Shown in pieces: positions 30,203 to 38,320 of a DNA stretch of 60,069 nucleotides. The DNA is from Thiococcus pfennigii (GTDB lineage Bacteria > Pseudomonadota > Gammaproteobacteria > Chromatiales > Chromatiaceae). The DNA lies in contig NZ_NRRW01000021.1 in NCBI RefSeq assembly GCF_016583835.1, positions 1 through 60,069 on the forward strand. Direction: 5' to 3'. A program made the position numbers and the translations under genes. Each line of letters opens with the position of its first letter. The stretch's first letter is position 1. The notes under the pieces are model-generated. The model was not told where the DNA came from and made no database searches. It worked only from the letters and a program-made list of their open reading frames with translations.

Positions 30203-30364
30203 ATGAGCGAACCAACGAAGTCCCGTCCGAAGGTTCCGGATGGCCACAGCCGATTTTGCGTGACCCGTCAGAAGCAGCCCAATGAAAAGGGCTTCGTCGG
30301 ATACGATGTGATCTGGGAAGGCTTCCAGAAAGAGGTCAAATACCAGACCCCGAAGCGCCCCTGA
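30203..30364 (+). CDS. Small hypothetical protein (53 residues)
   Basis: A short gene starting at ATG 30203 behind GAGAGGTGAC. The product is basic and polar: MSEPTKSRPKVPDGHSRFCV, then TRQKQPNEKGFVGYDVIWEG, then FQKEVKYQTPKRP. Codon use and composition look like real protein (mixed Lys, Tyr, Phe, Trp) in contrast to the GC-driven noise around it. One Cys, no membrane segment. I do not recognise the family. It stands alone between repeats and a 500-base gap. Confidence 0.65.
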   Translation: MSEPTKSRPKVPDGHSRFCVTRQKQPNEKGFVGYDVIWEGFQKEVKYQTPKRP

Positions 30365-30862
30365 GCGATTGCGGCCGCGCGAAGCCCGCACGCGCGCGGC
30401 CGCTGGGCCGGTCTGACAGGGGGCAAGGAGATCGCCCGCCCGCTCGGGCGGGACCGGCCGGTTCGACGCATCTCGCTGCCAGACCGATCTGCGCAATCTC
30501 TGCTCCAATCTGGCGCGCCGTTGCGCCTCCGGCCGCGGGTGGCCGTTCCAACCCAGGCCGCGGTCGAAACAGGGCAGGTAGGGTGGCCGAGCGCGGCGAT
30601 GCCCATCGGCTGTGCCAGAGACAACGAAATGCGCGAAAGGAGATGGTCGACGAACCGTTCGTGCTCGATCTTCGGACGGTGGCGCAGTATCGACTAGGCA
30701 GTAGGATGGGTGGCGCACAGCGGTATCCATCGGCTGTCGTGTCGTTTCTCATCGTTCCAAGTGGCCTCTCTCGCATCGCGTGCGCAGGATGCGGTGGCCG
30801 CGCTCCGGCGGTCGCCTGTCGGGCATGGGGGCTGGGCGGAGCGGGCCATCGAGGTGGTGAAC
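30365..30862. other. Gap without recognised gene
   Basis: About 500 bases between two small unknown genes. The frames give no plausible protein. It must contain the promoter of the 103-residue gene downstream. Confidence 0.4.
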
Positions 30863-31174
30863 ATGAAACTCAAATTGGAGAGTTCCGAATTCGGCGAGCG
30901 GCAGGCGATATTCATCGCCGAGATCGTCGAGCGGATCAAGATCAAGCTGCAAGAAGCTGGCGTGGGCCAGGATAAGCTCGAAGACCTTACGGCGAGCATT
31001 GCCTTGAGCATCGCTGGGGTCATCGACGATCTCGCGCCGATCGAGGTGGACGGGGTGGAGGTGCACCCGTACCTGACCTTTCGCACCGAGGACGACGAGC
31101 TCCTTCATTGCGGCGAGAACGCATACACCCATGAGCAGGTGTATCGCGCCATGAAGAGGGCCTTCGGGTTCTAG
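30863..31174 (+). CDS. Hypothetical protein (103 residues)
   Basis: Starts at ATG 30863 after GAGGTGG. The product begins MKLKLESSEFGERQAIFIAE, followed by a helical segment IVERIKIKLQEAGVGQDKLE and a C-terminal part with YLTFRTEDDELLHCGENA and YTHEQVYRAMKRAFGF. It is acidic, soluble and without a signal. I do not recognise a domain. The amino-acid mix and the ribosome site support it as a real gene. It is isolated; no operon partner is apparent. Confidence 0.75.
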   Translation: MKLKLESSEFGERQAIFIAEIVERIKIKLQEAGVGQDKLEDLTASIALSIAGVIDDLAPIEVDGVEVHPYLTFRTEDDELLHCGENAYTHEQVYRAMKRAFGF

Positions 31175-31493
31175 CGCCGGCTCGAAACTAGCTGGCGTGT
31201 TCGGGTTGCGGCAGCGTAACCCGACATCCGCGGCCGGGATTGTCCAGGTTTTATCCCGTTCGCGTGTTTCGGGTATTTCGTATTTTCTATTGAACCGGCC
31301 AGGATATTGCCGGGACCTTGAAAGGCTACCCCCTGGCGCGGGATAGGAACCCCGCGATGTTCGATCGTGTTTCGGGGGCGGGCCGGGCGGGACCGGCGGC
31401 GAGGCCTCGGACCCCGGGCCGCTCCCGTGAACGGCGGTACCGCGGATTTCGGCGGTGCGGTCCGCATGCGCAGTGAGAGGGTTGCGCCGATCG
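31175..31493. repeat. Gap with degenerate repeat pieces
   Basis: Contains a partial AACCCGAC unit (GCGTAACCCGACATCCGCGG, about 31211-31230) and, near 31255-31300, GTTCGCGTGTTTCGGGTATT and TCGTATTTTC, which recall the TACGAAA-ended palindrome at 44.8 kb. No gene seen. Confidence 0.5.
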
Positions 31494-31913
31494 TCAATCG
31501 GGCGAGACGGTGTAGAGCTTCTTGTGCGGGATGACGCTGCGCACTCCGCCCTTGGGGTTCTCGACATCGCCCTTGTACCGGGGGATCACATGGATGTGCA
31601 GGTGATGAATCGACTGTCCGGCCCAGTGGCCGACGTTGATCCCGATGTTGTAGCCATCCGGATGGTACTCCGCGTCGACGATCTCCTTGCCGCGGGCCAC
31701 CAGGCCCCAGAGGTCGACGAGTTCGTCATCGTTGATGTCGAAATAGCTCGCGAAGTGCCGGTAGGGGATGACCAGGAAGTGCCCCGGGCTCGCGGGATGG
31801 CGATCGTAGGCGGCGAAGCCGTAACTGCCCTCGATCATCAACTGTCGGCCGGGCTTGGAGACGCAGAAACGACATTCCTCGGCGGTCTGGTGGCTTGGGT
31901 CTTCGGGCGTCAT
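31494..31913 (-). CDS. HIT-family nucleotide hydrolase/transferase
   Basis: A 139-residue histidine-triad protein that acts on nucleoside phosphates or dinucleotides. The catalytic triad motif is HLHIHVIPRY, preceded by INVGHWAGQS. An N-terminal CRFC could bind zinc, as in some HIT proteins. The C-terminus contains NPKGGVRSVIPHKKLY. The exact substrate cannot be read from sequence. It is a single gene facing a repeat array upstream. Confidence 0.9.
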   Translation of the reverse strand: MTPEDPSHQTAEECRFCVSKPGRQLMIEGSYGFAAYDRHPASPGHFLVIPYRHFASYFDINDDELVDLWGLVARGKEIVDAEYHPDGYNIGINVGHWAGQSIHHLHIHVIPRYKGDVENPKGGVRSVIPHKKLYTVSPD

Positions 31914-31997
31914 GGTCAGGGCTTGGTCTCCAAATGATGTCTTAGCGTGGACATTAGGGTGCGGCCTGGCCCGACGCGGCCGCGGCGATCTTCGTCG

Positions 31998-32475
31998 GGG
32001 CCGTAGGTCGGGTCAGCCCCTCGGGGCGTAACCCGACGGCCGGCGATGCGGCGCCCGCGGAGGCCGCTGTCGGGTTACGGCGCGCGCAGGGCTGTTCTTT
32101 GTTGGCGACCGCCGTGGCGGCGCGCCTAACCCGACCTACGGCGGTGCCGATGTTCGTCGGGGCCGTAGGTCGGGTCAGCCCCTCGGGGCGTAACCCGACG
32201 GCCGGCGATGCGGCGCCCGCGAGGCCGCTGTCGGATTACGGCGCGCGCAGGGCGGTTCTTTGTTGGCGACCGCCGTGGCGGCGCGCCTAACCCGACTACG
32301 GGCCGTGCCGGCATCGCCGGGGCCGTAGGTCGGGTTAGCCCCTCGGGGCGTAACCCGACGGCCGGCGATGCGGCGCCCGCGGAGGCCGCTGTCGGGTTAC
32401 GGCGCGCGCAGGGTTGTTCTTTGTTGGCGACCGCCGTGGCGGCGCGCCTAACCCGACCGGGCCGCGGCGATCGTC
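31998..32475. repeat. Three tandem ~160-bp AACCCGAC-family elements
   Basis: Units start at about 32000, 32162 and 32322. Each begins GCCGTAGGTCGGGT(T/C)AGCC and ends CCTAACCCGAC(C)TACGG or a close variant, so the ends form an inverted repeat of about 16 bp. Inside each are a GGGCGTAACCCGACGGCCGG palindrome, a GGCGCCCGC spacer, CTGTCGG(G/A)TTACGGCGCGCG and a TTGTTCTTTGTTGGCGACCG linker. The copies differ at only a few bases. Neighbouring bases in 31914-32504 hold no gene. Confidence 0.88.
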
Positions 32476-32504
32476 GTCGGGGCCGTGGGCAGGGCATCGA
32501 AGGT

Positions 32505-33014
32505 TCAGATCGGCCGCGTTTGCAGCCCACCGAGATCCGGCCCTCGCTCGACCTGGCCGCCGGCGAGGATCTCCTCATCGGTCGCGTCGCGCACGGTCAG
32601 CACCTCGAGCTCGAATACGACCTGGCGGCCGCAGAGTGGATGGTTGCCGTCGACCGTCAGCGTCCGGTCGTCCATGCGGGTGACGAGGAAGGTTCGTGTG
32701 TGCCCCTGATCGTTCTCCATGGTGATGCGCGTGCCGACCTCCCGATATTCCTCGGGGACGTTTTCGATCGAATCGGTGACGACCAGGGATTCGTCTCTGG
32801 GGCCATAGAGATCGGTGCAATCGATCGGCACCGAGATCCTGTCGCCGGCTGCCTTGCCCTCCAGTTCCGCCATGATCTGGGGCGCCAGGACCGAGTTGCC
32901 GCCCTGGACGTAACCCAATGGAAACTCGACGGTGGTCAAGACGTCGCCGGTCTGTCGATCGACGATCCGGTAGGTCAGTTCGACGAATTTGTTGGCTGCG
33001 ATGATCTGTTTCAT
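32505..33014 (-). CDS. SlyD-like FKBP-type peptidyl-prolyl isomerase
   Basis: A 169-residue protein of the SlyD branch: an FKBP domain with an inserted chaperone flap. Landmarks are VELTYRIVDRQTGDVLTTVE, GNSVLAPQIMAELEGKAAGD, VDGNHPLCGRQVVFELEVL and EEILAGG. The metal-binding His-rich tail of E. coli SlyD is missing; the tail is short (GPDLGGLQTRPI). It would assist protein folding. It follows a small unknown gene by three bases, so the two are co-transcribed. Confidence 0.92.
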   Translation of the reverse strand: MKQIIAANKFVELTYRIVDRQTGDVLTTVEFPLGYVQGGNSVLAPQIMAELEGKAAGDRISVPIDCTDLYGPRDESLVVTDSIENVPEEYREVGTRITMENDQGHTRTFLVTRMDDRTLTVDGNHPLCGRQVVFELEVLTVRDATDEEILAGGQVERGPDLGGLQTRPI

Positions 33015-33017
33015 GGG

Positions 33018-33368
33018 TCAGAAGATCGATGCGGCGAAGATCTTGACCTCGCCATTTTCGTAACCAATGACCATTCGGCCGAGCCACTCGCCTTCCCGTG
33101 CGGTGCTCCGCACCCGGTAGAGGGCCGTCACATGTTGATCGCGCCGGATCAGCCCCAGAAAGTCCCTTTCCTCGACCAGATTGCGCGCGAGCGCGCTGTG
33201 GGCGAACTGCTTGCCCATTTCGACTTCGTTGAGGCCGAGCAACAGGTTGTAGGAGAACCGCCTGATGAACTTGCCGTACTCGCCGGTATTGGAATAACGG
33301 ACGAGGTCATCCCACATGGGATGGGCGATCGCGAGGATCTCGTCGTCGGTCTTGTCGTTGATGTTCAT
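33018..33368 (-). CDS. Hypothetical protein (116 residues) coupled to SlyD-like gene
   Basis: The product starts MNINDKTDDEILAIAHPMWD, then DLVRYSNTGEYGKFIRRFSY, and ends GRMVIGYENGEVKIFAASIF. It could have a SnoaL/NTF2-like or similar small alpha+beta fold, but I do not recognise a family with certainty. It is soluble, with no signal peptide. ATG 33368 is chosen over an upstream in-frame ATG (33398) whose extra residues (ASAHRWRHD) look spurious. It lies three bases before the SlyD-like gene and 360 bases downstream of aprA on the same strand, hinting at a role linked to sulfur oxidation or to protein folding. Confidence 0.78.
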   Translation of the reverse strand: MNINDKTDDEILAIAHPMWDDLVRYSNTGEYGKFIRRFSYNLLLGLNEVEMGKQFAHSALARNLVEERDFLGLIRRDQHVTALYRVRSTAREGEWLGRMVIGYENGEVKIFAASIF

Positions 33369-33728
33369 GTCATGTCGCCATCGATGGGCCGACGCCATCG
33401 TGACGTCAAGGCCGTTGCGGAACCTGGGGGACGGACACGCAGACAGGGCGCCTCGCGAAATCCAAGGCCCCCACCCGGAACAGGTCCGGTCGCGGCCGGC
33501 ATCAGGGGTCGCCTGGTCGCTGGTGTCGCAGGAGACGACCGGTGATGGGCGGCGGATTGCCCGGCTGGGCCCGGCGGGTGTAGGTGCCCGCCTGCGGGCG
33601 ACGGTAGTCCGGTCGCCCGCAAGCCGGTCCTACGGGGTTGGCCGCTGTCCCGCCATCGCCGCATGGATCGGCGATGGGCGAGGGTGGGACCCCTGGCTGC
33701 ACCAAGGGCCCCAGGCCTCGAGATGCCT
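33369..33728. other. Gap downstream of aprA with two inverted repeats
   Basis: No gene. Inverted repeats GCGGGCGAC / GTCGCCCGC (33594-33602 and 33612-33620) and CCATCGCC / GGCGATGG (33653-33660 and 33670-33677) lie just beyond the aprA stop. They may end the aprMBA transcript; neither has a T-run on the minus strand. Confidence 0.45.
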
Positions 33729-35627
33729 TCAGGCCTCTTCTGGTGCCGCCTCCTGCGCCTCTTCTTTCGCCTCGACGAGGTGGTAGCAAGGCGCCTTTTC
33801 CATCGTGTATTCGCCGGTCTCGGGATCGCGGCGCGACACCGTCAGCACGTGCCAATTCTCGTCGTCGAGCTTCAGGCAGTCGCCGCGGTAGTAATAACCC
33901 GGCCAACGGGTCTCCTTGCGGAACAGGGTGTGATGCATGACGGCTTCGGACGTGAGATGGCGGTGCTTGAGCTCCCACGCGCGCAGCAGTTCGTGGATGT
34001 CCTCGGCCGCGAGCTTCTCGAGGTCCTCCTCGAGGAGCTTCATCTTCTTCAGGCCGATGTTCAGCAGCTTCTCATTGGTCATGTAGCTGACGGTCACTCC
34101 GCCGCAGTACTCGTCCATCAGTTTCTGCAGGCGATCGAGGCCCTGGCGCGGGTTGATGTAGTTCGGGTTGACCGAGCCGGCGGTGATCTCGTTGCGATAG
34201 ATCCGGTAGTGCTCCAGCGGCTTGTAGATCTCCTCGCGCCGGCGATCGATCTGCTCGTCGGAGACGCGGATCCCTTCGGCCTTGCCGTCGTCGATGTACT
34301 TGCAGGCGGCCTTGGCCGCGAGACGACCCTCGGTGAAGGAGCCCGAAGAGAACGCGTGCGGCGTGCCGCCGGCCGCGTCGCCGGCACCGAAAAGCCCCTC
34401 GACGGTGGTCATGCGGTTGTAGCCCCAGAAGTACTCGGGCGGGGAGATGTCCTCCGGACCCGAGCACCAGGCGCCGCAACCGGTCGCGTGGGAGCCCATG
34501 ACATAGGGCTCGGAGGTGGTCAGCTCGGGGTTCTCGTTCTTCGGGTCGACGTCGGTGGCGGCCCAGAGCACGGCCTGCCCGACGGTCATGCCGAGGAAGT
34601 TGTGCCAGCCGATCTCCTCGAGATGCGGATCCTGGAAGGCCTCCATCGTGACCATGTGGATCGGTCCGCGACCGGCATTGACCTCGCTGATCAACGCATG
34701 GTTGCGCAGACAGGTCGGGATCGGGCGGTGGGTTCGGTGGGAGAGTTCCGGATCCAGATACTCCTTGCCGACCATCTCTTGGAGCTGCGGCCACCACTTG
34801 GACTCGTACTCTTCGCCGACCCCGTTCTGTGTGTAGGTCTTCAGGTGCAGGAAGTAGGCGCCGACCGGGCCGTAGCCGTCCTTGAAGCGGGCCAGGACGA
34901 TGCGGTTCTCCATCTGGGTCATCTTGGCCCCGGCGCCGATCAGGAGACCATAGGCCGAGCCCGAAGACCAGGGCGCATACCAGACGCGACCGGCCCCTTC
35001 GCCGACCGAGCGCGGCTTGTAGATGTTCGAGGCGCCACCGGCGGCGACGATGACCGCCTTGGACTTGAAGACGTGGTAATTGCCGGTGCGCACATTGAAG
35101 CCGACGGCGCCGGCGACGCGATTCGACCGGCTCTCATCCATCAGCAGATGGGTCAGGCAGATCCGGTTGAAGACCTTGTCCGCCGACTTCTTCGCGGCTT
35201 CCGCGACGATCGGCTTGTAGGACTCGCCGTGGATCATGATCTGCCAGCGGCCCTCGCGCTGATAGGCCCCGGTCTTCGGGTTGCGCATCAGGGGCAGACC
35301 CCACTCCTCGAACTGATGCACAGTCGAGTCGACGTGGCGCGCCATGTCGAACAGCAGATCCTCGCGAACCATGCCCATCAGGTCGATGCGGGCGTAACGG
35401 ACATGGTCTTCCGGGTTGTTCTCGCCGAACCGGGTTCCCATGTAGCAGTTGATCGCGTACAGGCCCTGCGCGACGGCGCCGGAACGGTCGATGTTCGCCT
35501 TCTCGGCGATGACGATCTTCTTGTCCTTGCCCCAATACCGAGCCTCGAAGGCCGCACCCGTGCCGCCCAGGCCGGCGCCGGCGACGAGGATGTCGATATC
35601 GTCTTCGATGATTGTCTTGTAAGCCAT
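33729..35627 (-). CDS. aprA: Adenylylsulfate reductase, alpha subunit AprA
   Basis: A 632-residue FAD subunit of dissimilatory APS reductase. In sulfur oxidisers it runs in reverse, forming APS from sulfite and AMP. The FAD dinucleotide loop is at the N-terminus (DILVAGAGLGGTGAAFEARY), and the AprA-specific stretches YAINCYMGTRFGENNPEDHV and FGAGDAAGGTPHAFSSGSFT are intact. The N-terminus ends and the length fits the family. The ATG overlaps the aprB stop by one base (TGATG), so translation is coupled. It is cytoplasmic, in complex with AprB and probably tethered by AprM. Confidence 0.98.
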   Translation of the reverse strand: MAYKTIIEDDIDILVAGAGLGGTGAAFEARYWGKDKKIVIAEKANIDRSGAVAQGLYAINCYMGTRFGENNPEDHVRYARIDLMGMVREDLLFDMARHVDSTVHQFEEWGLPLMRNPKTGAYQREGRWQIMIHGESYKPIVAEAAKKSADKVFNRICLTHLLMDESRSNRVAGAVGFNVRTGNYHVFKSKAVIVAAGGASNIYKPRSVGEGAGRVWYAPWSSGSAYGLLIGAGAKMTQMENRIVLARFKDGYGPVGAYFLHLKTYTQNGVGEEYESKWWPQLQEMVGKEYLDPELSHRTHRPIPTCLRNHALISEVNAGRGPIHMVTMEAFQDPHLEEIGWHNFLGMTVGQAVLWAATDVDPKNENPELTTSEPYVMGSHATGCGAWCSGPEDISPPEYFWGYNRMTTVEGLFGAGDAAGGTPHAFSSGSFTEGRLAAKAACKYIDDGKAEGIRVSDEQIDRRREEIYKPLEHYRIYRNEITAGSVNPNYINPRQGLDRLQKLMDEYCGGVTVSYMTNEKLLNIGLKKMKLLEEDLEKLAAEDIHELLRAWELKHRHLTSEAVMHHTLFRKETRWPGYYYRGDCLKLDDENWHVLTVSRRDPETGEYTMEKAPCYHLVEAKEEAQEAAPEEA

Positions 35628-36109
35628 CAGTAGTACACCCCTTCCTTCATCTTCAGGCCATTGGACTCGAGCGTGTGCAGGTCGCCCTCATCGAGGCGAA
35701 TGTACTTGGGCTCGTTGAACAACAGCTGGCTGTCGCGCATCTCCTGGCTCGGCGCGGGCGCATCGGCGAGCTGCGGAATGCCTTGGCCCCAAGGCTTGGT
35801 GGTGATGGGCGCCAGCAGATTCATGTCCTTCTTGCCGTTGCGGAAGATGATCCGCCAGGCGATGACGCCCTTTTCCTCGTCGCGCCGCACGCGCACCGAA
35901 TGGCCCAGCGGCGCGAAGTCGGCGTAGCCGCGGACGTCGATCGCATTGTGCGGGCAGGCCTTGACGCAGGAGTAGCACTCCCAGCACATATTGGGCTCGA
36001 TGTTGTAGGCGCGTCGGACAGTGGTGTCGATGTGCATGATGTCCGAGGGGCAGATATCAACGCACTGGCCACAACCATCGCAGCGAGTCATATAGACGAA
36101 AGTCGGCAT
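35627..36109 (-). CDS. aprB: Adenylylsulfate reductase, beta subunit AprB
   Basis: A 160-residue electron-transfer subunit with two [4Fe-4S] clusters. The motifs are CDGCGQCVDICPSD (near residue 10) and CWECYSCVKACPHNAIDVRG (near residue 42). The rest is the AprB-type beta-sheet tail that wraps around AprA (DFAPLGHSVRVRRDEEKGVI). It passes electrons from the FAD of AprA to the membrane acceptor. It starts 38 bases after aprM and ends overlapping aprA. Confidence 0.97.
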   Translation of the reverse strand: MPTFVYMTRCDGCGQCVDICPSDIMHIDTTVRRAYNIEPNMCWECYSCVKACPHNAIDVRGYADFAPLGHSVRVRRDEEKGVIAWRIIFRNGKKDMNLLAPITTKPWGQGIPQLADAPAPSQEMRDSQLLFNEPKYIRLDEGDLHTLESNGLKMKEGVYY

Positions 36110-36147
36110 CTTCTGTTCCTCTCAGTGATCCGATTTATCGAATCGAA

Positions 36148-36999
36148 TCAGTAGTGGTTCGGCGCTTCACGCTTGATACCAAGCCCCATGTAGGGCGGGT
36201 TGTCGCCCATGTACTCGGGGATGTCGGGGTAGCGTTGCTTGACGGCGGGATCCGTCAACTCGGGCAGGTCGGGGAGCTTGTCCCGCGAACCGTCGGCCTT
36301 GGCGACCTTCTTCTGGTACGCCGCCGCGGGCTTGTAGAACATGTGAGCGAACTTCGACCAGAAGACGGTGCTGAACAGCGTGGTGGCCGCGACGATGAAG
36401 ACGAAGGCGGCGACGCCGGCGAGCAGGCCGCCGCCCATCGCCTGAAGCAGGGACCAGACGAGCGCGAAGGTCGCCATCAGCAGCAGCGAGACGACGAACA
36501 GGTCCGAGCGATGGACGTCGTACCACTGATGGCCCTCGGAGCGCACATCGACGCGGATCTTGAACCAGAACCAATAGCCGCCGACGCAGATCGAGACCGC
36601 GCCCAGGTGCCAGAGGAGGGGTGCGAGGAAGGAGGAATCGCCCTCGGCGGCGGGCAGGCCGAAGATCATCATCGCGCTCGTCACGACGAAGACGACGAAG
36701 CCGTACATGATCAGTAGGTGGGACTTGCGTCGATCCGGGTTTTCGAACTCGCCCGAGGCCAAGACCTCGTGGGCGACCGTGCCGGCGGCGATGCCGATCT
36801 TCTCCACGGAGCTGACGTTGCGCGTGGCCAGTTTCTTGAGCGCCTGGCCTCTCTCGAAGAAGTACTTGGCGCTCTTCTTGTGGACGACGTCGAGCAGGGT
36901 GCCGCCGATGACCAAGAGGACCATCAGGACCACGTAGGTCTGCATGACCGCCGGTGGGATGAGAGCCGAAAGTTCCACGAAGGGATTGCTGGTAATCAT
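36148..36999 (-). CDS. aprM: APS reductase membrane anchor AprM
   Basis: A 283-residue integral membrane protein with about five hydrophobic segments (near residues 17-38, 93-114, 125-146, 166-186 and 188-216) and a basic C-terminal tail. AprM occurs in purple sulfur bacteria and related oxidisers that lack the Qmo complex, and is thought to pass electrons from AprAB to the quinone pool. Gene order aprM-aprB-aprA is as in Allochromatium. No qmo gene is seen in the window. Confidence 0.94.
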   Translation of the reverse strand: MITSNPFVELSALIPPAVMQTYVVLMVLLVIGGTLLDVVHKKSAKYFFERGQALKKLATRNVSSVEKIGIAAGTVAHEVLASGEFENPDRRKSHLLIMYGFVVFVVTSAMMIFGLPAAEGDSSFLAPLLWHLGAVSICVGGYWFWFKIRVDVRSEGHQWYDVHRSDLFVVSLLLMATFALVWSLLQAMGGGLLAGVAAFVFIVAATTLFSTVFWSKFAHMFYKPAAAYQKKVAKADGSRDKLPDLPELTDPAVKQRYPDIPEYMGDNPPYMGLGIKREAPNHY

Positions 37000-37226
37000 T
37001 TGACCGCGTCTCCGTTGGGCGCTGATTTGCGGGGATCCGATTGTAAATGGTCAGAAATACAACAGAAATTTAGTAGTTTTTTGGGGCGCATAGAGCCGGC
37101 TAATCGTTGTCGAGGTGATCTGTCGGGGGGTGGGCTAGGCGCCACTTGGTGATAGGGAATGCCGATGGTGCGGGCGCGAAATGGCTTTACACGGCGATAC
37201 TGTGGCCGCCGAGCCAGCGTATCCGG
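37000..37226 (-). promoter_or_regulatory. Leader/promoter region of aprMBA
   Basis: A 227-base gap with a locally AT-rich stretch at about 37038-37085 (TTGTAAATGG, ACAACAGAAATTTAGTAG), the likely promoter zone for the minus-strand apr operon. No specific operator can be named. Confidence 0.4.
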
Positions 37227-37394
37227 TTAGTATGAGGCATCGGCGTGGCGGGTAGCGGACGAGCTTGCGGCTTGGAGGTGCTGTGCGACATCCGTGGCAG
37301 GCAGGCGCAACCTTTCAAGCTCATCGATTCGGCCCGCGAACGCGTCACGGTCGAAGCGGATCTCGGCGCGGAGCCGCTGCAAGGGTGCGTTCAC
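37227..37394 (-). pseudogene. Truncated HEPN-like toxin partner
   Basis: A 55-residue reading frame starting MNAPLQRLRAEIRFDRDAFA with helical character, then degrading to DVAQHLQAASSSATRHADAS. Its GTG start overlaps the stop of the nucleotidyltransferase frame (GTGA), as in minimal-nucleotidyltransferase/HEPN pairs. HEPN partners are usually well over 100 residues and carry an RX4-6H motif, which I do not see, so this is a truncated remnant or another small protein. Confidence 0.45.
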
Positions 37395-37751
37395 AACGGC
37401 TCTCCCTCGGCCTCGATCCGCTCGCGCAGACTTCCCGGCGCCGACTCCAGCTCCACCAGGTCCACGGGCGCCTCGAAGACGTCCATCAAGTCGCCCAGTG
37501 CCGAAAAGAACTGATCCCGCTCGAGCCCCGAGACGGCAAGGTCCACATCGCTCCTGGCATGAGTGCCGCCGACCGCAAGAGAGCCGAACAGCACAACGCG
37601 ATCGGCACCATAGCGTTCTCGTAAGTAGGCTGACGGCGGCTGGTAGGCGGGCCCGCAACGCCTGTGCGCGCACCGCGCCGGTCGTGGTGTGCTGCTGCTC
37701 GGTGCGGCGGCGCAGGTGGCGCGCCAAGTCGGCGGGTTTGACCCTGTTCAT
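37391..37751 (-). pseudogene. MntA-type nucleotidyltransferase antitoxin, frameshifted
   Basis: The first part (MNRVKPADLARHLRRRTEQQ onward to AAVSLL) and the second part (RERYGADRVVLFGSLAVGGT, HARSDVDLAVSGL) are in different frames. Removing one base near 37622 joins them into LLRERYGADRVVLFGSL, giving about 119 residues. The nucleotidyltransferase signature GSxxxG...SDxDL is intact. Such proteins neutralise HEPN toxins by AMP transfer. The single-base shift means the gene is probably inactive unless it is a sequencing error. Confidence 0.7.
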
Positions 37752-37925
37752 CGTGACTGGATTCTAGCGCGCCGCCGCGGAAAATGGGCATAAAGGTCTT
37801 GCTGGCACCGGTCGGATCTGGCTCGTCGTGGCCGAGCGGTGTCGCGGAGTCCGCTACCCGGTCGAGCGCGTCCTGCGGGACGCGAAGCTTGCCGGGAGTT
37901 GTCGCGCAGTTGGCGTTGCGCGCTC

Positions 37926-38000
37926 TGAAGCGAAGCGGAAATCGCATTTTCGCTTCGCGTGTTGAAGAATTGCCTGGATGGCAATTTTTCAAGGTCCCCT
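37926..38000 (+). repeat. 75-bp double-hairpin element, copy 2
   Basis: Same layout as 30046-30120: GCGAAGCGGAAAT / ATTTTCGCTTCGC, then GAAGAATTGC / GCAATTTTTC, then AGGTCCCCT. Second-stem differences (C-G to T-A, T-G to T-A) keep pairing. Confidence 0.8.
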
Positions 38001-38005
38001 GAAGA

Positions 38006-38126
38006 GGCTCGCGCGGAGACGCAGAGGCGCAAAGTGAAGAAAGCGCCTTGGTCGATGTCGCCAGTGCCCTTGTCTTCTCCTCTTCATTCTCCGCGCCTTT
38101 GCGTCTCTGCGCGAGATCTCTTTTTT
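38006..38126. repeat. GCAGAGACGC-ended element, copy 1
   Basis: Starts GGCTCGCGCGGAGACGCAGA and ends CTTTGCGTCTCTGCGCGAGA. The ends are inverted repeats with a few mismatches. The interior has AAGTGAAGAAAGCGCCTTGG and TCGATGTCGCCAGTG, shared with copy 2 (41847-41960). It starts right after the double-hairpin element. Confidence 0.82.
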
Positions 38127-38320
38127 GCGGTCATGCACCCGTCATTACCCCAACCGACGAGGTGCGTGACGTCGAGGTGTTTGGGGAGCGAGCACGGGCA
38201 CCCGTTTCGAGGCGCCTTTTCTAAACGGCGCGTCCTCGTCGTCCGCTCCAGTATGGGATCTCAGGGCTTGCATGGCGCGCAGCATGTGACTACATTGTTG
38301 TTACTTTAGGAGGGTTTGCC

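Noticed and set aside
31998-32475. Possible CRISPR array
   Set aside because: Three tandem units are ~160 bp each and identical throughout; there is no short repeat with unique spacers and no cas gene nearby.
33594-33677. Riboswitch downstream of aprA
   Set aside because: Only two simple inverted repeats; no conserved aptamer pattern.
37752-38320. Retron-like ncRNA in the hairpin-rich gap before mazEF
   Set aside because: Hairpins are present, but no reverse transcriptase gene lies in the window and both hairpin families recur elsewhere as dispersed repeats.
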